A stretch of 57,792 bases of DNA from assembly GCA_021298085.1 (NCBI GenBank), contig JAJTDE010000010.1:1-57792 (forward strand), given 5' to 3'. The notes below the pieces were generated by a model. The model saw nothing but the letters and a program-made list of their open reading frames with translations. It had not been told where the DNA came from and ran no database searches. A program made the translations under genes and the position numbers. Shown here one piece after another: positions 46,305 to 55,540 of this stretch. The number at the start of each line of letters is the position of its first letter. Positions within the stretch are counted from its first letter, which is position 1. Origin of the DNA: Rubrivivax sp. (lineage in GTDB: Bacteria; Pseudomonadota; Gammaproteobacteria; Burkholderiales; Burkholderiaceae_C).

Positions 46305-46366
46305 GTCTTTGCGGTTTGTGTTGCGTCCCGCTGCGGGCATCGGCGCTGCGGCGACAATCCGCCGTG

Positions 46367-48475
46367 ATGTATGCATTGTTTGAAGACGCGGGCAAGTTTC
46401 TGGCGGGCCGAATCCTGTCGGAAGCTGAGAGCTCGGCCCAGGTGGAACTGGAATCCGGCAAGCGGGTGAAGGTCAAATCGGCGCACCTGCTGCTGCGCTT
46501 TGACAAGCCGGCCCCGGCGGAGCTGCTCGCGCATGCGCAGGCCGAAGCCGCCCAAATTGACCTGGACATGGCCTGGGAATTTGCCCCAGAGGGTGAATTC
46601 GGCTTTGCTGCGCTGGCACGCGACTACTTCTCGGCCCAGGCCGGGCCCGAGCTGCAGGCCGCGACCTTGTTTCGGCTCTTCGAGGCGCCGCACTACTTCC
46701 GCCGTGCGGGCAAGGGCCAGTTCAAGAAGGCCTCCGAAGAGACGGTCAAGGCCGCGCTGCTGGGCATCGAGCGCAAGAAGCAGCAGCTCGCCCAGATCGA
46801 GTCCTGGGCGGTTGAACTGGTGGCCGGCCAGTGCCCGCCGCCCATCCAGGAACAGCTCTACCGCATCCTCTTCAAGCCCGACAAGAACGGCCCCGAGTAC
46901 AAGGCCGTCGTCGAGGCCGCCCGGCGTTCCCAGCGCGCACCGCTGGAGCTGCTGAAAGGCGCCGGCGCCATCAACAGCCCCTACCAGTTCCACTGGAAGC
47001 GCTTCCTGTTCGACGAGTTTCCCAAGGGCACGGGCTTCCCTGAGCTGGCTGCGCCCGTCATCAGCGGTGAGGCTCTCCCGCTGGCCGCGGTGCAGGCCTT
47101 CTCCATCGACGACTCGGCCACCACCGAGATCGACGACGCGCTGTCGGTGCAGGGCCTGGGGACCGGCACCGTGACACTGGGCATCCACATCGCGGCACCG
47201 GGCCTGGCGATCACGCCGGGGTCGGCGCTGGACACCGTGGCCCGCGACCGCCTGTCCACCGTCTACATGCCGGGCTGGAAGATCACCATGCTCCCCGACG
47301 CGGTGGTGCAGGCCTACACGCTGGCCGAAGGGCGAGACTGCCCCGCGGTCAGCCTGTACGCCAGCTTCGACGAGGCCACGCTGGAGCTGCGCAGCCGCGA
47401 GACGCGGGTGGAACGCGTGCCCATCGCGGCCAACCTGCGCCATGACAAGCTCGACACCGTGGTCACCGAGGCCTCGCTGACCGGCGCTGAACCGGCCAGC
47501 TATGCCTTCGCCACCGAGCTGGCCTTCTGCTTTCGCCTGGCCAGGCACCTGAAGGGCCTGCGCGAACAGGTGCGGGGCAAGCCGGAAACCTTCAACCGCC
47601 CGGACTTCACCTTCAAGCTGGCCCGCGGCGAAGGCGACGCCGGCGACGAGCCGCCAGAAGGCAACGAGACGGTGCTGATCGGCACCCGGCAACGCGGCGC
47701 CCCGCTGGACCTGATCGTGGCCGAAGCCATGATCCTGGCCAACAGCAGCTGGGGTGCCTGGCTGGGCGAGTTGGGTGTGCCGGCCATCTACCGCAGCCAG
47801 GCCAGCCTGGCGCCCGGCATCAAGGTACGCATGGGCACCCGGCCACTGCCGCACGCGGGCATGGGGGTATCCGCCTATGCCTGGTCCACATCGCCACTGC
47901 GGCGTTATGTCGATCTGGCCAACCAGTGGCAGATCATCGCCGCAGCCCGTCATGGCCGCACGGCCGCGCTGGCCGCGCCCTTCAAGCCGAAGGACGCCAC
48001 CTTGATGGCCATCGTGTCCAACTTCGACACGGCCTATACCACCTACAACGGTTTCCAGAACCAGATCGAACGCTTCTGGACACTGCGCTGGCTGCAGCAG
48101 CAGGGCGTGACCGAGCTGGATGCTGCGGTGATGAAGGACGGCCTGGTGCGGGCCGATGCACTGCCGCTGGTCTTCCGCGTGCCCGGCACCGAGAGCCTGC
48201 CGCGCGGCAGCCATGTGCGGGCGCGCATCGAGGGTGTGGACCTGCTCACACTCGAAGCCCATGCCCGCTTGCTGAAGCGGCTGGACGATGTGCCGGCAGC
48301 GGCCAGCCCACCGAGTGACACCGCCGACGACGACGAGGACAGCGCTGCCGCACCGCTGGCGCTGGCCATCGACCTCAACGACACCCCTGCCGAGGAAGCC
48401 GCAGATGGCGAGCGCCCAGCAGTCCGACAAAGCGAAGAAGGCGCGGGCGCGCAGCGCGAACAAGCGGGCCTCTGA
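46367..48475 (+). CDS. rnb: RNB-domain ribonuclease (RNase II/R family)
   Basis: This 702-residue 3'-5' exoribonuclease-like protein has the RNB catalytic region FSIDDSATTEIDDALSV with the metal-binding aspartates, HIAAPGLAITPGSALD, YMPGWKITMLPD and the late AWSTSPLRRYVDLANQW motif. The N-terminal part (KFLAGRILSEAESSAQVELESGKRVKVK) resembles a small OB-like domain. The acidic, low-complexity C-terminus overlaps the tonB gene by 71 bases. The ATG at 46367 lacks a Shine-Dalgarno sequence; a GACAAT hexamer ends eight bases upstream. Whether it is RNase II or a related paralogue is not certain. Confidence 0.92.
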   Translation: MYALFEDAGKFLAGRILSEAESSAQVELESGKRVKVKSAHLLLRFDKPAPAELLAHAQAEAAQIDLDMAWEFAPEGEFGFAALARDYFSAQAGPELQAATLFRLFEAPHYFRRAGKGQFKKASEETVKAALLGIERKKQQLAQIESWAVELVAGQCPPPIQEQLYRILFKPDKNGPEYKAVVEAARRSQRAPLELLKGAGAINSPYQFHWKRFLFDEFPKGTGFPELAAPVISGEALPLAAVQAFSIDDSATTEIDDALSVQGLGTGTVTLGIHIAAPGLAITPGSALDTVARDRLSTVYMPGWKITMLPDAVVQAYTLAEGRDCPAVSLYASFDEATLELRSRETRVERVPIAANLRHDKLDTVVTEASLTGAEPASYAFATELAFCFRLARHLKGLREQVRGKPETFNRPDFTFKLARGEGDAGDEPPEGNETVLIGTRQRGAPLDLIVAEAMILANSSWGAWLGELGVPAIYRSQASLAPGIKVRMGTRPLPHAGMGVSAYAWSTSPLRRYVDLANQWQIIAAARHGRTAALAAPFKPKDATLMAIVSNFDTAYTTYNGFQNQIERFWTLRWLQQQGVTELDAAVMKDGLVRADALPLVFRVPGTESLPRGSHVRARIEGVDLLTLEAHARLLKRLDDVPAAASPPSDTADDDEDSAAAPLALAIDLNDTPAEEAADGERPAVRQSEEGAGAQREQAGL

Positions 48476-49391
48476 GGCTCGCCGCGCCGCAGGCCAACGC
48501 CCCCGTTCAGCCGCAGCGGGGAAGCGCTGGCGCTGGCTGCCCAGGCGCATGTCCACCCTGCAGCTGGCCCTGCTGGTGTCGCTGACGCTGCATGCCGCGC
48601 TGTTGACCTTCCGTTTTGTCGACCCTGAGGCCTTCAACCGGACCTTCACCGACACCCCGCTGGAAGTCATCCTGGTCAATGCGCGTTCCAACGAACCGCC
48701 GACGCAGGCGCAGGCCATCGCCCAGGCCTCGCTGGCTGGGGGTGGCGACGCGCTGGCCGGCCGCGCCACCTCGCCTCTGCCACCGGCCGTCACGGTCGAG
48801 AGCGGTGACGCCATCGAAGACGCGCGCAAGCGCATTGAGCGCATGCAGAAGGAGCAGCAGCAACTGCTGGCAACCATCCGCCGTGAACTCTCGCTGCTGC
48901 CCCCGCCTGACCCCAGGCGAGAGGAGCTGGGCGACCCTGCCGAGCGCGAACTGCAGGAACGACGCCGGCAACTGCTGCGTGTGCTGGCGGAGATTGAAAA
49001 GCGCATCAACGAAGAGAACGCCCGGCCCAAGAAGCGTTACATCAGCCCTGCCACGCGGGAAGCCGTGTATGCCGTCTACTACGACACGCTGCGTCGGCGC
49101 ATCGAAGACCGCGGCACCCGAGATTTTCCCGAGGCCAACGGGCGCAAGCTCTATGGCGAGTTGACGATGAACGTCACGGTGGCGGCCACCGGCCAGATCG
49201 TCGAGGCCGAGATCGTCAAATCCTCCGGCAACAAGCAGCTCGACGCGCGCGCTGTGGCCATCGTGCACGCGGCAGCGCCTTACGGGCCCTTCACCGAAGC
49301 CATGCGCCGTCAGGCCGACCAGATCGTGGTCACGTCCCGCTTCCGCTTCACCCGCGAGGAAGGGCTGGCCACCACCCTGACCGCGCGATGA
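48405..49391 (+). CDS. tonB: TonB-family energy transducer
   Basis: The 328-residue protein has a basic cytoplasmic N-terminus, one membrane helix (about residues 50-68, LQLALLVSLTLHAALLTF), and a periplasmic part with a long charged coiled coil (IERMQKEQQQLLATIRREL). The C-terminal TonB domain (YGELTMNVTVAATGQIVEAEIVKSSG, VTSRFRFTRE) completes it. It transmits proton-motive force to outer-membrane receptors. GAGGAAG precedes the ATG at 48405. The start lies inside the rnb gene in another frame. The rnb-tonB-aroE-mtgA order is typical for Burkholderiales. Confidence 0.9.
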   Translation: MASAQQSDKAKKARARSANKRASEARRAAGQRPRSAAAGKRWRWLPRRMSTLQLALLVSLTLHAALLTFRFVDPEAFNRTFTDTPLEVILVNARSNEPPTQAQAIAQASLAGGGDALAGRATSPLPPAVTVESGDAIEDARKRIERMQKEQQQLLATIRRELSLLPPPDPRREELGDPAERELQERRRQLLRVLAEIEKRINEENARPKKRYISPATREAVYAVYYDTLRRRIEDRGTRDFPEANGRKLYGELTMNVTVAATGQIVEAEIVKSSGNKQLDARAVAIVHAAAPYGPFTEAMRRQADQIVVTSRFRFTREEGLATTLTAR

Positions 49392-49442
49392 AACCCGGCG
49401 CCAGGGCCTCCTTGCTTGCCGTCATCCGAACCCACGCCCGCC

Positions 49443-50321
49443 ATGCTTGACCGCTACGCTGTCTTCGGCTTTCCCGTGGCCCACAGCCAATCGCCGTTCA
49501 TCCACCAGGCCTTTGCCGAACAGACGGGCCAGCGCCTGGTCTACGACCGCCGCGAATGCGCGCCAGACGCCTTTGCCGACTCGCTGCGGGCCTGGGTAGA
49601 CCAGCCGGCCGAGGCCGCACACCTGGGGCCTGTGCGCGGGTGCAATGTCACCATGCCGTTCAAGTTCGATGCGCTGCGGCTGGCTCGCCAGGCCAGCGAC
49701 AGGGCCGTGCTGGCCGGCGCCGCCAACGTGCTGAACTTCGACACGCCTGGCTGGTCGGCCGACAACACCGACGGAGCCGGGCTGGTGCAGGACCTGCGCG
49801 ACCACGAAGGCCTGGTGCTGCAGGGCCTTCACATCCTGTTGATCGGCGCGGGCGGCGCGGCCGCAGGTGTGCTCGGGCCGTTGCTGGACGAGGGGCCGCA
49901 GCGTCTGGTGGTCAGCAACCGCACCCACGCGAAGGCCGAGGCCCTGGTCCAACGCCACGCGGCCGTCGCCGCGGCGTCCCACACTGACCTGCAGGCGCTG
50001 AGCCCCGAACAGCTGCCGGGCGCCGGCACGTTTGACCTGGTCATCAACGCCAGCTCGACCAGCCTGGCCGGCCAGGCACCACCGGCACCCCCTCAGGTGC
50101 TGGCCGAAGGCTGCTGCGCGGTTGACCTGGTGTACGGGCCCAGCGCGCGGGTGTTCCTGGATTGGGCGCTCCACCATGGCGCGGCCCGTGCCATCGACGG
50201 GCTGGGCATGCTTGTGGCCCAGGCGGCCCTGGCTTTCGAGGGTTGGCGCGGCGTGCGGCCCCAGACCGCGCCAGTGCTGGCGGCACTGCGTGCACGGCTG
50301 GCCAGCCCGGGCGCCCACTGA
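49443..50321 (+). CDS. aroE: Shikimate dehydrogenase
   Basis: The enzyme reduces 3-dehydroshikimate to shikimate with NADPH. The 292-residue protein has VFGFPVAHSQSPFIHQAF for substrate binding, the catalytic lysine in CNVTMPFKFDALRLA, the conserved aspartate in SADNTDGAGL, the nucleotide motif LLIGAGGAAAGVLGPLL and the NADP selector SNRTHAKAE. The ATG at 49443 matches the family start; a TTG nine codons upstream is also in frame. It ends 16 bases before mtgA. Confidence 0.95.
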   Translation: MLDRYAVFGFPVAHSQSPFIHQAFAEQTGQRLVYDRRECAPDAFADSLRAWVDQPAEAAHLGPVRGCNVTMPFKFDALRLARQASDRAVLAGAANVLNFDTPGWSADNTDGAGLVQDLRDHEGLVLQGLHILLIGAGGAAAGVLGPLLDEGPQRLVVSNRTHAKAEALVQRHAAVAAASHTDLQALSPEQLPGAGTFDLVINASSTSLAGQAPPAPPQVLAEGCCAVDLVYGPSARVFLDWALHHGAARAIDGLGMLVAQAALAFEGWRGVRPQTAPVLAALRARLASPGAH

Positions 50322-50337
50322 GACCGGCCTGCCCCCA

Positions 50338-51087
50338 ATGAAGCCTCTCATGTCATGGGCTCTGCGGATGGCCTTGCTGCTTGTGCTGTGCACCATCAGC
50401 CTGCAGCTCTTCTTTGTGCTGCGTATCGCGCTGATGGTGGTGCTGGACCCTCAATCCACCACCTTCCAGCGCAGCGAAGCCATGCGGCTGGTGGCCGAGA
50501 AGGGAGACCTGCCCTGGCGACAACAGTGGGTGAACGCCGACCAGATCTCGGACCACCTCAAGCGCGCCGTCATCGCCAGCGAGGACGGCGGCTTCGTCGA
50601 ACACGGCGGCATCGACTGGGATGCGCTGGAACAGGCCTGGGAACGCAACCAACGCGCCGAGGCGCAGGCCGAGCGCCGCAACCAGCGTGCAGGCCCGCAG
50701 GCCAGGCCGGTGGACGCCAAGGTGGTGGGTGGGTCGACCATCACCCAGCAACTGGCCAAGAACCTGCTCCTGTCGGGCGAGAGAACCGTGCTGCGCAAGG
50801 CCCAGGAGTTTGTGCTGACGATGCTGCTGGAGGCACTGCTGAGCAAGCAGCGCATCCTCGAGATCTACCTCAACCACGTGGAGTGGGGTGAAGGTGTGTT
50901 TGGCGCGCAGGCTGCCGCCCAGCACTATTTCCGCACGGATGCGTCGCGGCTGACACCCTGGCAAGCTGCACGACTGGCGGTGATGTTGCCGGCCCCGAAA
51001 CGCTTCGAGAAGCGCCCGACGTCGGCCTACCTGAGCGGCCGCAGTGCCACCGTCATGGCGCGGATGTCTGCGGTCACCCTGCCCTGA
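50338..51087 (+). CDS. mtgA: Monofunctional biosynthetic peptidoglycan transglycosylase
   Basis: This 249-residue inner-membrane glycosyltransferase polymerises lipid II. One N-terminal helix (about residues 6-32) is followed by the GT51 domain. Catalytic Glu82 lies in AVIASEDGGFVEHGGID, with VGGSTITQQLAKNLLLS, KAQEFVLTMLLEALLSKQRILEIYLNHVEWG and GVFGAQAAAQHYF following. No transpeptidase domain is attached. An Arg/Glu/Ala-rich insert lies at about residues 100-122. It follows aroE in the conserved block. Confidence 0.95.
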   Translation: MKPLMSWALRMALLLVLCTISLQLFFVLRIALMVVLDPQSTTFQRSEAMRLVAEKGDLPWRQQWVNADQISDHLKRAVIASEDGGFVEHGGIDWDALEQAWERNQRAEAQAERRNQRAGPQARPVDAKVVGGSTITQQLAKNLLLSGERTVLRKAQEFVLTMLLEALLSKQRILEIYLNHVEWGEGVFGAQAAAQHYFRTDASRLTPWQAARLAVMLPAPKRFEKRPTSAYLSGRSATVMARMSAVTLP

Positions 51088-51109
51088 GAAGCCCTGGAAG
51101 CCCCCTGCC

Positions 51110-51727
51110 ATGCACGACGACACCGAGGCCATCGCCCACGAGGCTGCGCGGCTGATTGCCGAGACTGGGCTGGATTACGCCAGCGCCAAGGCCAAGGCCG
51201 CACGGGCACTGGACTTGCGGCGGCCCACGATACCCAGCGACGAGGCGGTGGAAGCGGCGCTGCGCGAGCACATCGAACTCTTCTGCGCGCAAACGCAGCC
51301 CCAGGAACTCCAGGCCTTGCGTCAGCTGGCGTTGGCCTGGATGGAGCGACTCGGCGCCCATCAGCCTCACCTCAGCGGCGCTGTCTGGCGTGGCACCGCC
51401 ACTCGTCACAGCCCCATCAGCATCGACCTCTACGCCGACGACCCCAAGGCCGTGCCCATCGAGCTGCTCAACCGCGGTGTGCCCCATGAGGTGACCACCC
51501 ATGACCGCGGGCGGCGGGAGACCACCTGGCTGATCGTGCAGGACCGCATCGCCGCCTGGTCTGAACCTGTGGCCGTTCAACTGGCGGTGCGCGAGACCGA
51601 CGAACTGCGGGGCGCCCTGAAGCCCGACAGCCAGGGGCGCAGCTGGCGCGGGGCGCTGCCGGCGGTCAGGGCCATGGTTGCTGCGGGCGCACGACCGGCA
51701 GGCCTGGCCTCGGGAGCCGCGGCATGA
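51110..51727 (+). CDS. Conserved protein of unknown function
   Basis: I do not recognise a named family for this 205-residue soluble protein. The N-terminal third is helical and Ala-rich (IAHEAARLIAETGLDYASAKAKAAR) and resembles small DNA/RNA-binding helices only loosely. The central motif GAVWRGTATRHSPISIDLYADDPKAVPIELL looks like the G(S/T)xxR...D(I/L) pattern of nucleotidyltransferase-fold proteins, but the catalytic Asp pair is not clear. GGAAG precedes the ATG. The stop overlaps the thioredoxin-like gene by four bases, suggesting co-production. It sits after mtgA. Confidence 0.7.
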   Translation: MHDDTEAIAHEAARLIAETGLDYASAKAKAARALDLRRPTIPSDEAVEAALREHIELFCAQTQPQELQALRQLALAWMERLGAHQPHLSGAVWRGTATRHSPISIDLYADDPKAVPIELLNRGVPHEVTTHDRGRRETTWLIVQDRIAAWSEPVAVQLAVRETDELRGALKPDSQGRSWRGALPAVRAMVAAGARPAGLASGAAA

Positions 51728-52296
51728 AGCGCCGACACTGGGTGATCGGCGGGGCTGGCGCGGCGGCTGCCGCGGCGGGTGTGTCCTGGCAGTGGCTGGG
51801 GCAGCGCGGGGCAGGGTCCACTGCGGCAACACCCGCCACATCCGGCGCCACCGCTGCAGGCAGCCCCGACACGCCGCAGTCGTGGTGGTCGTATGAGCTC
51901 GAACGTCCTGATGGCAGCCTGCTCACACTGGGCGCCCTGCGTGGCCAGCCGCTGATCGTCAACTTCTGGGCCACCTGGTGCCCACCCTGCGTGCGCGAGA
52001 TGCCCATGATCGAACGCTTCTACCGGGGCCAGAAGCCGCAGGCGGGCCGGCCGCGCTGGCGTATCCTGGGCCTGGCGGTGGACAAGCGACACGCAGTCGC
52101 CGATTACCTCAAGGCCAACCCGGTGAGCTATGACATTGCCGTCGCCGGTTTTGACGCGATGCAGTGGGGTCGAGACTGGGGCAATGACAAGAATGGCCTG
52201 CCCTTCACCGTGGCGTTCAGCGCCGATGGCCGCATCCTTCACCGCAAGCTCGGTGAACTCAGCGAAGGCGAGCTCGATCAGTGGCGACACGTCTGA
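51724..52296 (+). CDS. TlpA/ResA-type thioredoxin-like protein
   Basis: This 190-residue exported redox protein has an N-terminal signal or anchor (KRRHWVIGGAGAAAAAAGVSW). A flexible Thr/Ala-rich linker follows, then a thioredoxin domain with the WCPPC active site (Cys86, Cys89) and the later GLPFTVAFSADGRI segment with cis-proline. It probably maintains reduced thiols in the periplasm, for instance for cytochrome maturation. In many relatives this gene is followed by aroQ and accB; here aroQ is absent and a long leader precedes accB. Confidence 0.9.
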   Translation: MKRRHWVIGGAGAAAAAAGVSWQWLGQRGAGSTAATPATSGATAAGSPDTPQSWWSYELERPDGSLLTLGALRGQPLIVNFWATWCPPCVREMPMIERFYRGQKPQAGRPRWRILGLAVDKRHAVADYLKANPVSYDIAVAGFDAMQWGRDWGNDKNGLPFTVAFSADGRILHRKLGELSEGELDQWRHV

Positions 52297-52641
52297 GGCG
52301 CTGCCCATTGCGGCGTTAACCGGAAAGAGGTAGGTGAAAGCTTCTTTTTTGCGCCAAAATCGTGCTTTTGAAGTGAACTTCTGACGAGCACCGGGAAGCC
52401 TACCCGGCCAGCGAACGGCCACAACGCTCTCCACAAGGGGGCAAGCGCACCATCAGAAGGCGTCTGATGAGGGAAGAAACGCAACAGTTCGCGTCCTTTT
52501 CAGGCCTAAATGCGTCGTTTTCTTCTTCACCCGGGCACAGCGTCGGCAGATACGCCTGGTACCCCCTTCCAAGGCGGTACTGCACCGGTAAACCCTGCGC
52601 GTCCACGCGCTGAAGCCGCCATCCTGACAAGAGGACACCCC
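52297..52641 (+). other. 345-base leader/promoter region of accB
   Basis: No gene is supported. The segment from about 52330 to 52385 is AT-richer than its surroundings and includes TTTTTTGCGCCAAAATCG, promoter-like, and a perfect 12-base palindrome GAAGTGAACTTC (52370-52381). The remaining roughly 250 bases up to accB would form a long untranslated leader. Long leaders upstream of accBC are known in E. coli. I find no aroQ remnant. An in-frame ATG at 52510 would give a 44-residue extension of AccB without family similarity, so it is not used. Confidence 0.45.
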
Positions 52642-53154
52642 ATGGACCTTCGCAAGCTGAAGACCTTGATCGACCTGGTCTCTGAATCCAGCATCACTGA
52701 GCTCGAAATCACGGAAGCCGAAGGCAAGGTGCGCATCGTCAAGGCGATGCCCGGCACAGCCACACATGCACCCGGAATGGTGACAGTGCCGCACTACGGC
52801 TCCGACGGCGTCAACCCGATGCCCGGCAACGTGGCAGCAACAGGCACAACGGGGTCGTCGCCCTCGCCGTCGTCGACTCCCGCAGCCGGGGCCGCGCCTG
52901 GCGTGCCGGACGCACCCGCGCAGCGCATGATCAAGTCACCCATGGTGGGCACCTTCTACCGCGCCGCCAGCCCGGGTGCCAAGGCCTTCGCCGATGTCGG
53001 GATGGACGTCAAGGCCGGACAGGCGGTGTGCATCGTCGAGGCCATGAAGATCATGAACGAGATCGAATCCGATCTCGACGGCCGCATCGTGAAGGTGATG
53101 TGTGAGAACGGTCAGGCGGTCGAATTCGGCCAGCCGCTGTTCATCGTCGAGTGA
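52642..53154 (+). CDS. accB: Acetyl-CoA carboxylase biotin carboxyl carrier protein
   Basis: The 170-residue protein carries biotin between the carboxylase and transferase steps of malonyl-CoA synthesis. The N-terminus [16 protein letters not shown] is typical. A Pro/Ala/Ser/Gly linker leads to the lipoyl/biotinyl domain with biotin-accepting Lys136 in [16 protein letters not shown] lies seven bases before the ATG. It is followed by accC after 16 bases. Confidence 0.97.
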   Translation: MDLRKLKTLIDLVSESSITELEITEAEGKVRIVKAMPGTATHAPGMVTVPHYGSDGVNPMPGNVAATGTTGSSPSPSSTPAAGAAPGVPDAPAQRMIKSPMVGTFYRAASPGAKAFADVGMDVKAGQAVCIVEAMKIMNEIESDLDGRIVKVMCENGQAVEFGQPLFIVE

Positions 53155-53170
53155 GCCCGGCCAACACACC

Positions 53171-54526
53171 ATGTTCAAGAAAATACTGATCGCCAACCGG
53201 GGCGAGATTGCACTGCGTATCCAGCGCGCCTGTCGCGAGATGGGCATCAAGTCGGTGGTCGTCTACTCAGAGGCCGATCGCGAAGCCAAGTATGTGAAGC
53301 TGGCCGACGAGGCTGTGTGCATCGGCCCGGCAGCCAGCGCACAGAGTTACCTCAACATGCCCGCCATCATCTCGACGGCGGAAGTCACGGATTCGGAAGC
53401 CATCCACCCTGGCTACGGTTTCCTCAGCGAAAACGCCGACTTCGCCGAGCGGGTGGAGCGCAGCGGCTTTGTCTTCATCGGCCCGACACCCGACGCCATC
53501 CGCACCATGGGCGACAAGGTCGCGGCCAAGCAGGCGATGATCAAGTCCGGTGTGCCCTGTGTGCCGGGCTCCGAGGGCGCACTCACGGACGACCCCAAGG
53601 ACATCATCCGCATTGCCCGCCAGATTGGCTACCCGGTCATCATCAAGGCGGCTGGCGGTGGTGGCGGCCGCGGCATGCGGGTGGTGCACACCGAAGCAGC
53701 GCTCATCCATGCCGTGCAGACCACCCGTGCCGAGGCCGGTGCCGCGTTCAGCAACCCGGCGGTCTACATGGAAAAGTACCTGGAGAATCCTCGGCACATC
53801 GAGATCCAGGTCATGGCCGACGCCTTCCGCAATGCGGTCTGGCTGGGCGAGCGCGATTGCTCGATGCAGCGGCGCCACCAGAAGATCATCGAGGAAGCGC
53901 CGGCGCCCGGCATCCCCCGGCGCGTCATCGAGCGCATCGGTGACCGCTGTGCCGCCGCCTGCAAGAAGATGGGCTACCGCGGCGCAGGCACCTTCGAGTT
54001 CCTGTACGAGAACGGCGAGTTCTACTTCATCGAGATGAACACACGGGTGCAGGTTGAGCACCCGGTGACTGAGCTTGTCACCGGCATCGACATCGTCCAG
54101 TTGCAGATCCGCGTGGCGGCGGGTGAGAAGCTGCCCTTCGCGCAGAGGGCCGTGGAGATGCGCGGCCACGCCATCGAGTGCCGTATCAACGCCGAGCACC
54201 CCTACACCTACGTGCCGTCGCCCGGCCGAATCTCTCTGTGGCACGCACCGGGTGGCCCGGGGGTGCGGGTCGATTCACACGCCTACACCAACTACCTGGT
54301 GCCGCCCAACTACGACTCCATGATCGGCAAGATCATCGTCCATGGCGACACCCGTGAACAGGCACTGGCCCGCATGCGCATCGCCCTGTCGGAGACGGTG
54401 GTCGAAGGCATCCAGACCAACATCCCGCTGCACCGCGAGCTGCTGGTCGATTCCTCATTCATGGCCGGCGGCACCAGCATCCATTACCTGGATGGCTGGA
54501 TGGCCCGTCGCAAGCAGCATGCGTGA
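53171..54526 (+). CDS. accC: Acetyl-CoA carboxylase biotin carboxylase subunit
   Basis: The enzyme carboxylates AccB-bound biotin using ATP and bicarbonate. The 451-residue protein begins [17 protein letters not shown], has the glycine-rich ATP loop [48 protein letters not shown], and [16 protein letters not shown] with catalytic residues. Full family length. It lies between accB and prmA, the standard order. Confidence 0.98.
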   Translation: MFKKILIANRGEIALRIQRACREMGIKSVVVYSEADREAKYVKLADEAVCIGPAASAQSYLNMPAIISTAEVTDSEAIHPGYGFLSENADFAERVERSGFVFIGPTPDAIRTMGDKVAAKQAMIKSGVPCVPGSEGALTDDPKDIIRIARQIGYPVIIKAAGGGGGRGMRVVHTEAALIHAVQTTRAEAGAAFSNPAVYMEKYLENPRHIEIQVMADAFRNAVWLGERDCSMQRRHQKIIEEAPAPGIPRRVIERIGDRCAAACKKMGYRGAGTFEFLYENGEFYFIEMNTRVQVEHPVTELVTGIDIVQLQIRVAAGEKLPFAQRAVEMRGHAIECRINAEHPYTYVPSPGRISLWHAPGGPGVRVDSHAYTNYLVPPNYDSMIGKIIVHGDTREQALARMRIALSETVVEGIQTNIPLHRELLVDSSFMAGGTSIHYLDGWMARRKQHA

Positions 54527-54555
54527 GCGGGGGCCGGTGGCCTCAGGAGGGGGTG

Positions 54556-55473
54556 ATGTCGCACGTTGAGCTGGTGCTGCGGGTACCGGAATCGCTGGTG
54601 GAGTCGCTGTCCGATGCCCTGATCGACGAGGCCGAGGCACTGTCGGTATCCGTGGAGGACGCCGACGCCGGCAGCCAGGATGAGCGGCCGCTGTTCGGTG
54701 AGCCCGGCATGCCCGTGCACCGCAGCGGCTGGGAGCGCTCGACGCTGCGCGTGCTGTTCGAGAGCGAAGCGCAGGCCACGGAAGCCGCCACGCTGCTGCA
54801 GGCCCAGGCCTGGGCCTCACAGGTGCACCTGCAGGCGCTGCAGGTGGTGCCTGACACCGATTGGGTCCGACTGACGCAGTCCCAGTTTGCGCCAGTGCCC
54901 ATCACGACTTCCTTCTGGATCGTCCCCACCTGGCATGAGGTTCCAGCGGCTGCGCGGCAGGTCATCCGCCTGGACCCCGGTCTGGCGTTTGGCACCGGCA
55001 CGCACCCCACCACTCGGATGTGCCTGCGCTGGATCGCCGCACAGGCTGAACGGTCGGGTGGACCGCTTGGGTGGGAACGGGTGCTGGACTATGGTTGCGG
55101 CTCAGGCATCCTGGCGGTGGCGGCAGGCCTGTTTGGCGCACGCGGCATTGATGCCGTCGACATCGACCCGGCGGCTGTTGCCTCCACCCAGGCCAACGCC
55201 GCAGCCAATGGTGTCGGTCTTCAGGCCGGCTTGCCCGATGCCGCCGCCGGGCTCTACCCGGTGGTGTTGGCCAATATCCTGGCCACGCCGCTGAAGCTGT
55301 TGGCGCCGTTGCTGCGCGGACACCTGGCGCCGGGCGGGCAGCTGGTGCTGGCCGGCATCCTCGAACGCCAAGCCGGTGAGCTCACGCAGGCCTATGCGCC
55401 GTACCTGGCCCTGCAGGTCACCGATGCAGAAGAGGGCTGGGTCTTGATGACGGGTTCAGTGCCGCTGCGGTGA
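54556..55473 (+). CDS. prmA: Ribosomal protein L11 methyltransferase
   Basis: This SAM-dependent enzyme trimethylates ribosomal protein L11. The 305-residue protein has the N-terminal L11-binding domain and a linker. The methyltransferase domain carries LDPGLAFGTGTHPTTRMCLRW, VLDYGCGSGILAVAA for SAM binding, and VVLANILATPLKLLAP with the NIL motif. AGGAGG lies directly upstream of the ATG at 54556. It lies 29 bases after accC. Confidence 0.97.
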   Translation: MSHVELVLRVPESLVESLSDALIDEAEALSVSVEDADAGSQDERPLFGEPGMPVHRSGWERSTLRVLFESEAQATEAATLLQAQAWASQVHLQALQVVPDTDWVRLTQSQFAPVPITTSFWIVPTWHEVPAAARQVIRLDPGLAFGTGTHPTTRMCLRWIAAQAERSGGPLGWERVLDYGCGSGILAVAAGLFGARGIDAVDIDPAAVASTQANAAANGVGLQAGLPDAAAGLYPVVLANILATPLKLLAPLLRGHLAPGGQLVLAGILERQAGELTQAYAPYLALQVTDAEEGWVLMTGSVPLR

Positions 55474-55540
55474 AACGTCAGGTTTCAAGCTCGAAGCGGC
55501 GCACCGCGGAAGCCTCAGGCCCTCATGGCATGATGCCGGC

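Noticed and set aside
46256..49030. Long antisense open frame on the minus strand (over 900 codons) across rnb and tonB
   Set aside because: Its composition is Gly/Arg/Gln/His-rich shadow sequence with no recognisable domain, and the plus strand encodes clear RNB and TonB proteins.
52510..52641. N-terminal extension of AccB from an in-frame ATG
   Set aside because: The extra 44 residues show no family similarity, and the start at 52642 has an AGAGG site and the standard MDLRKLK N-terminus.
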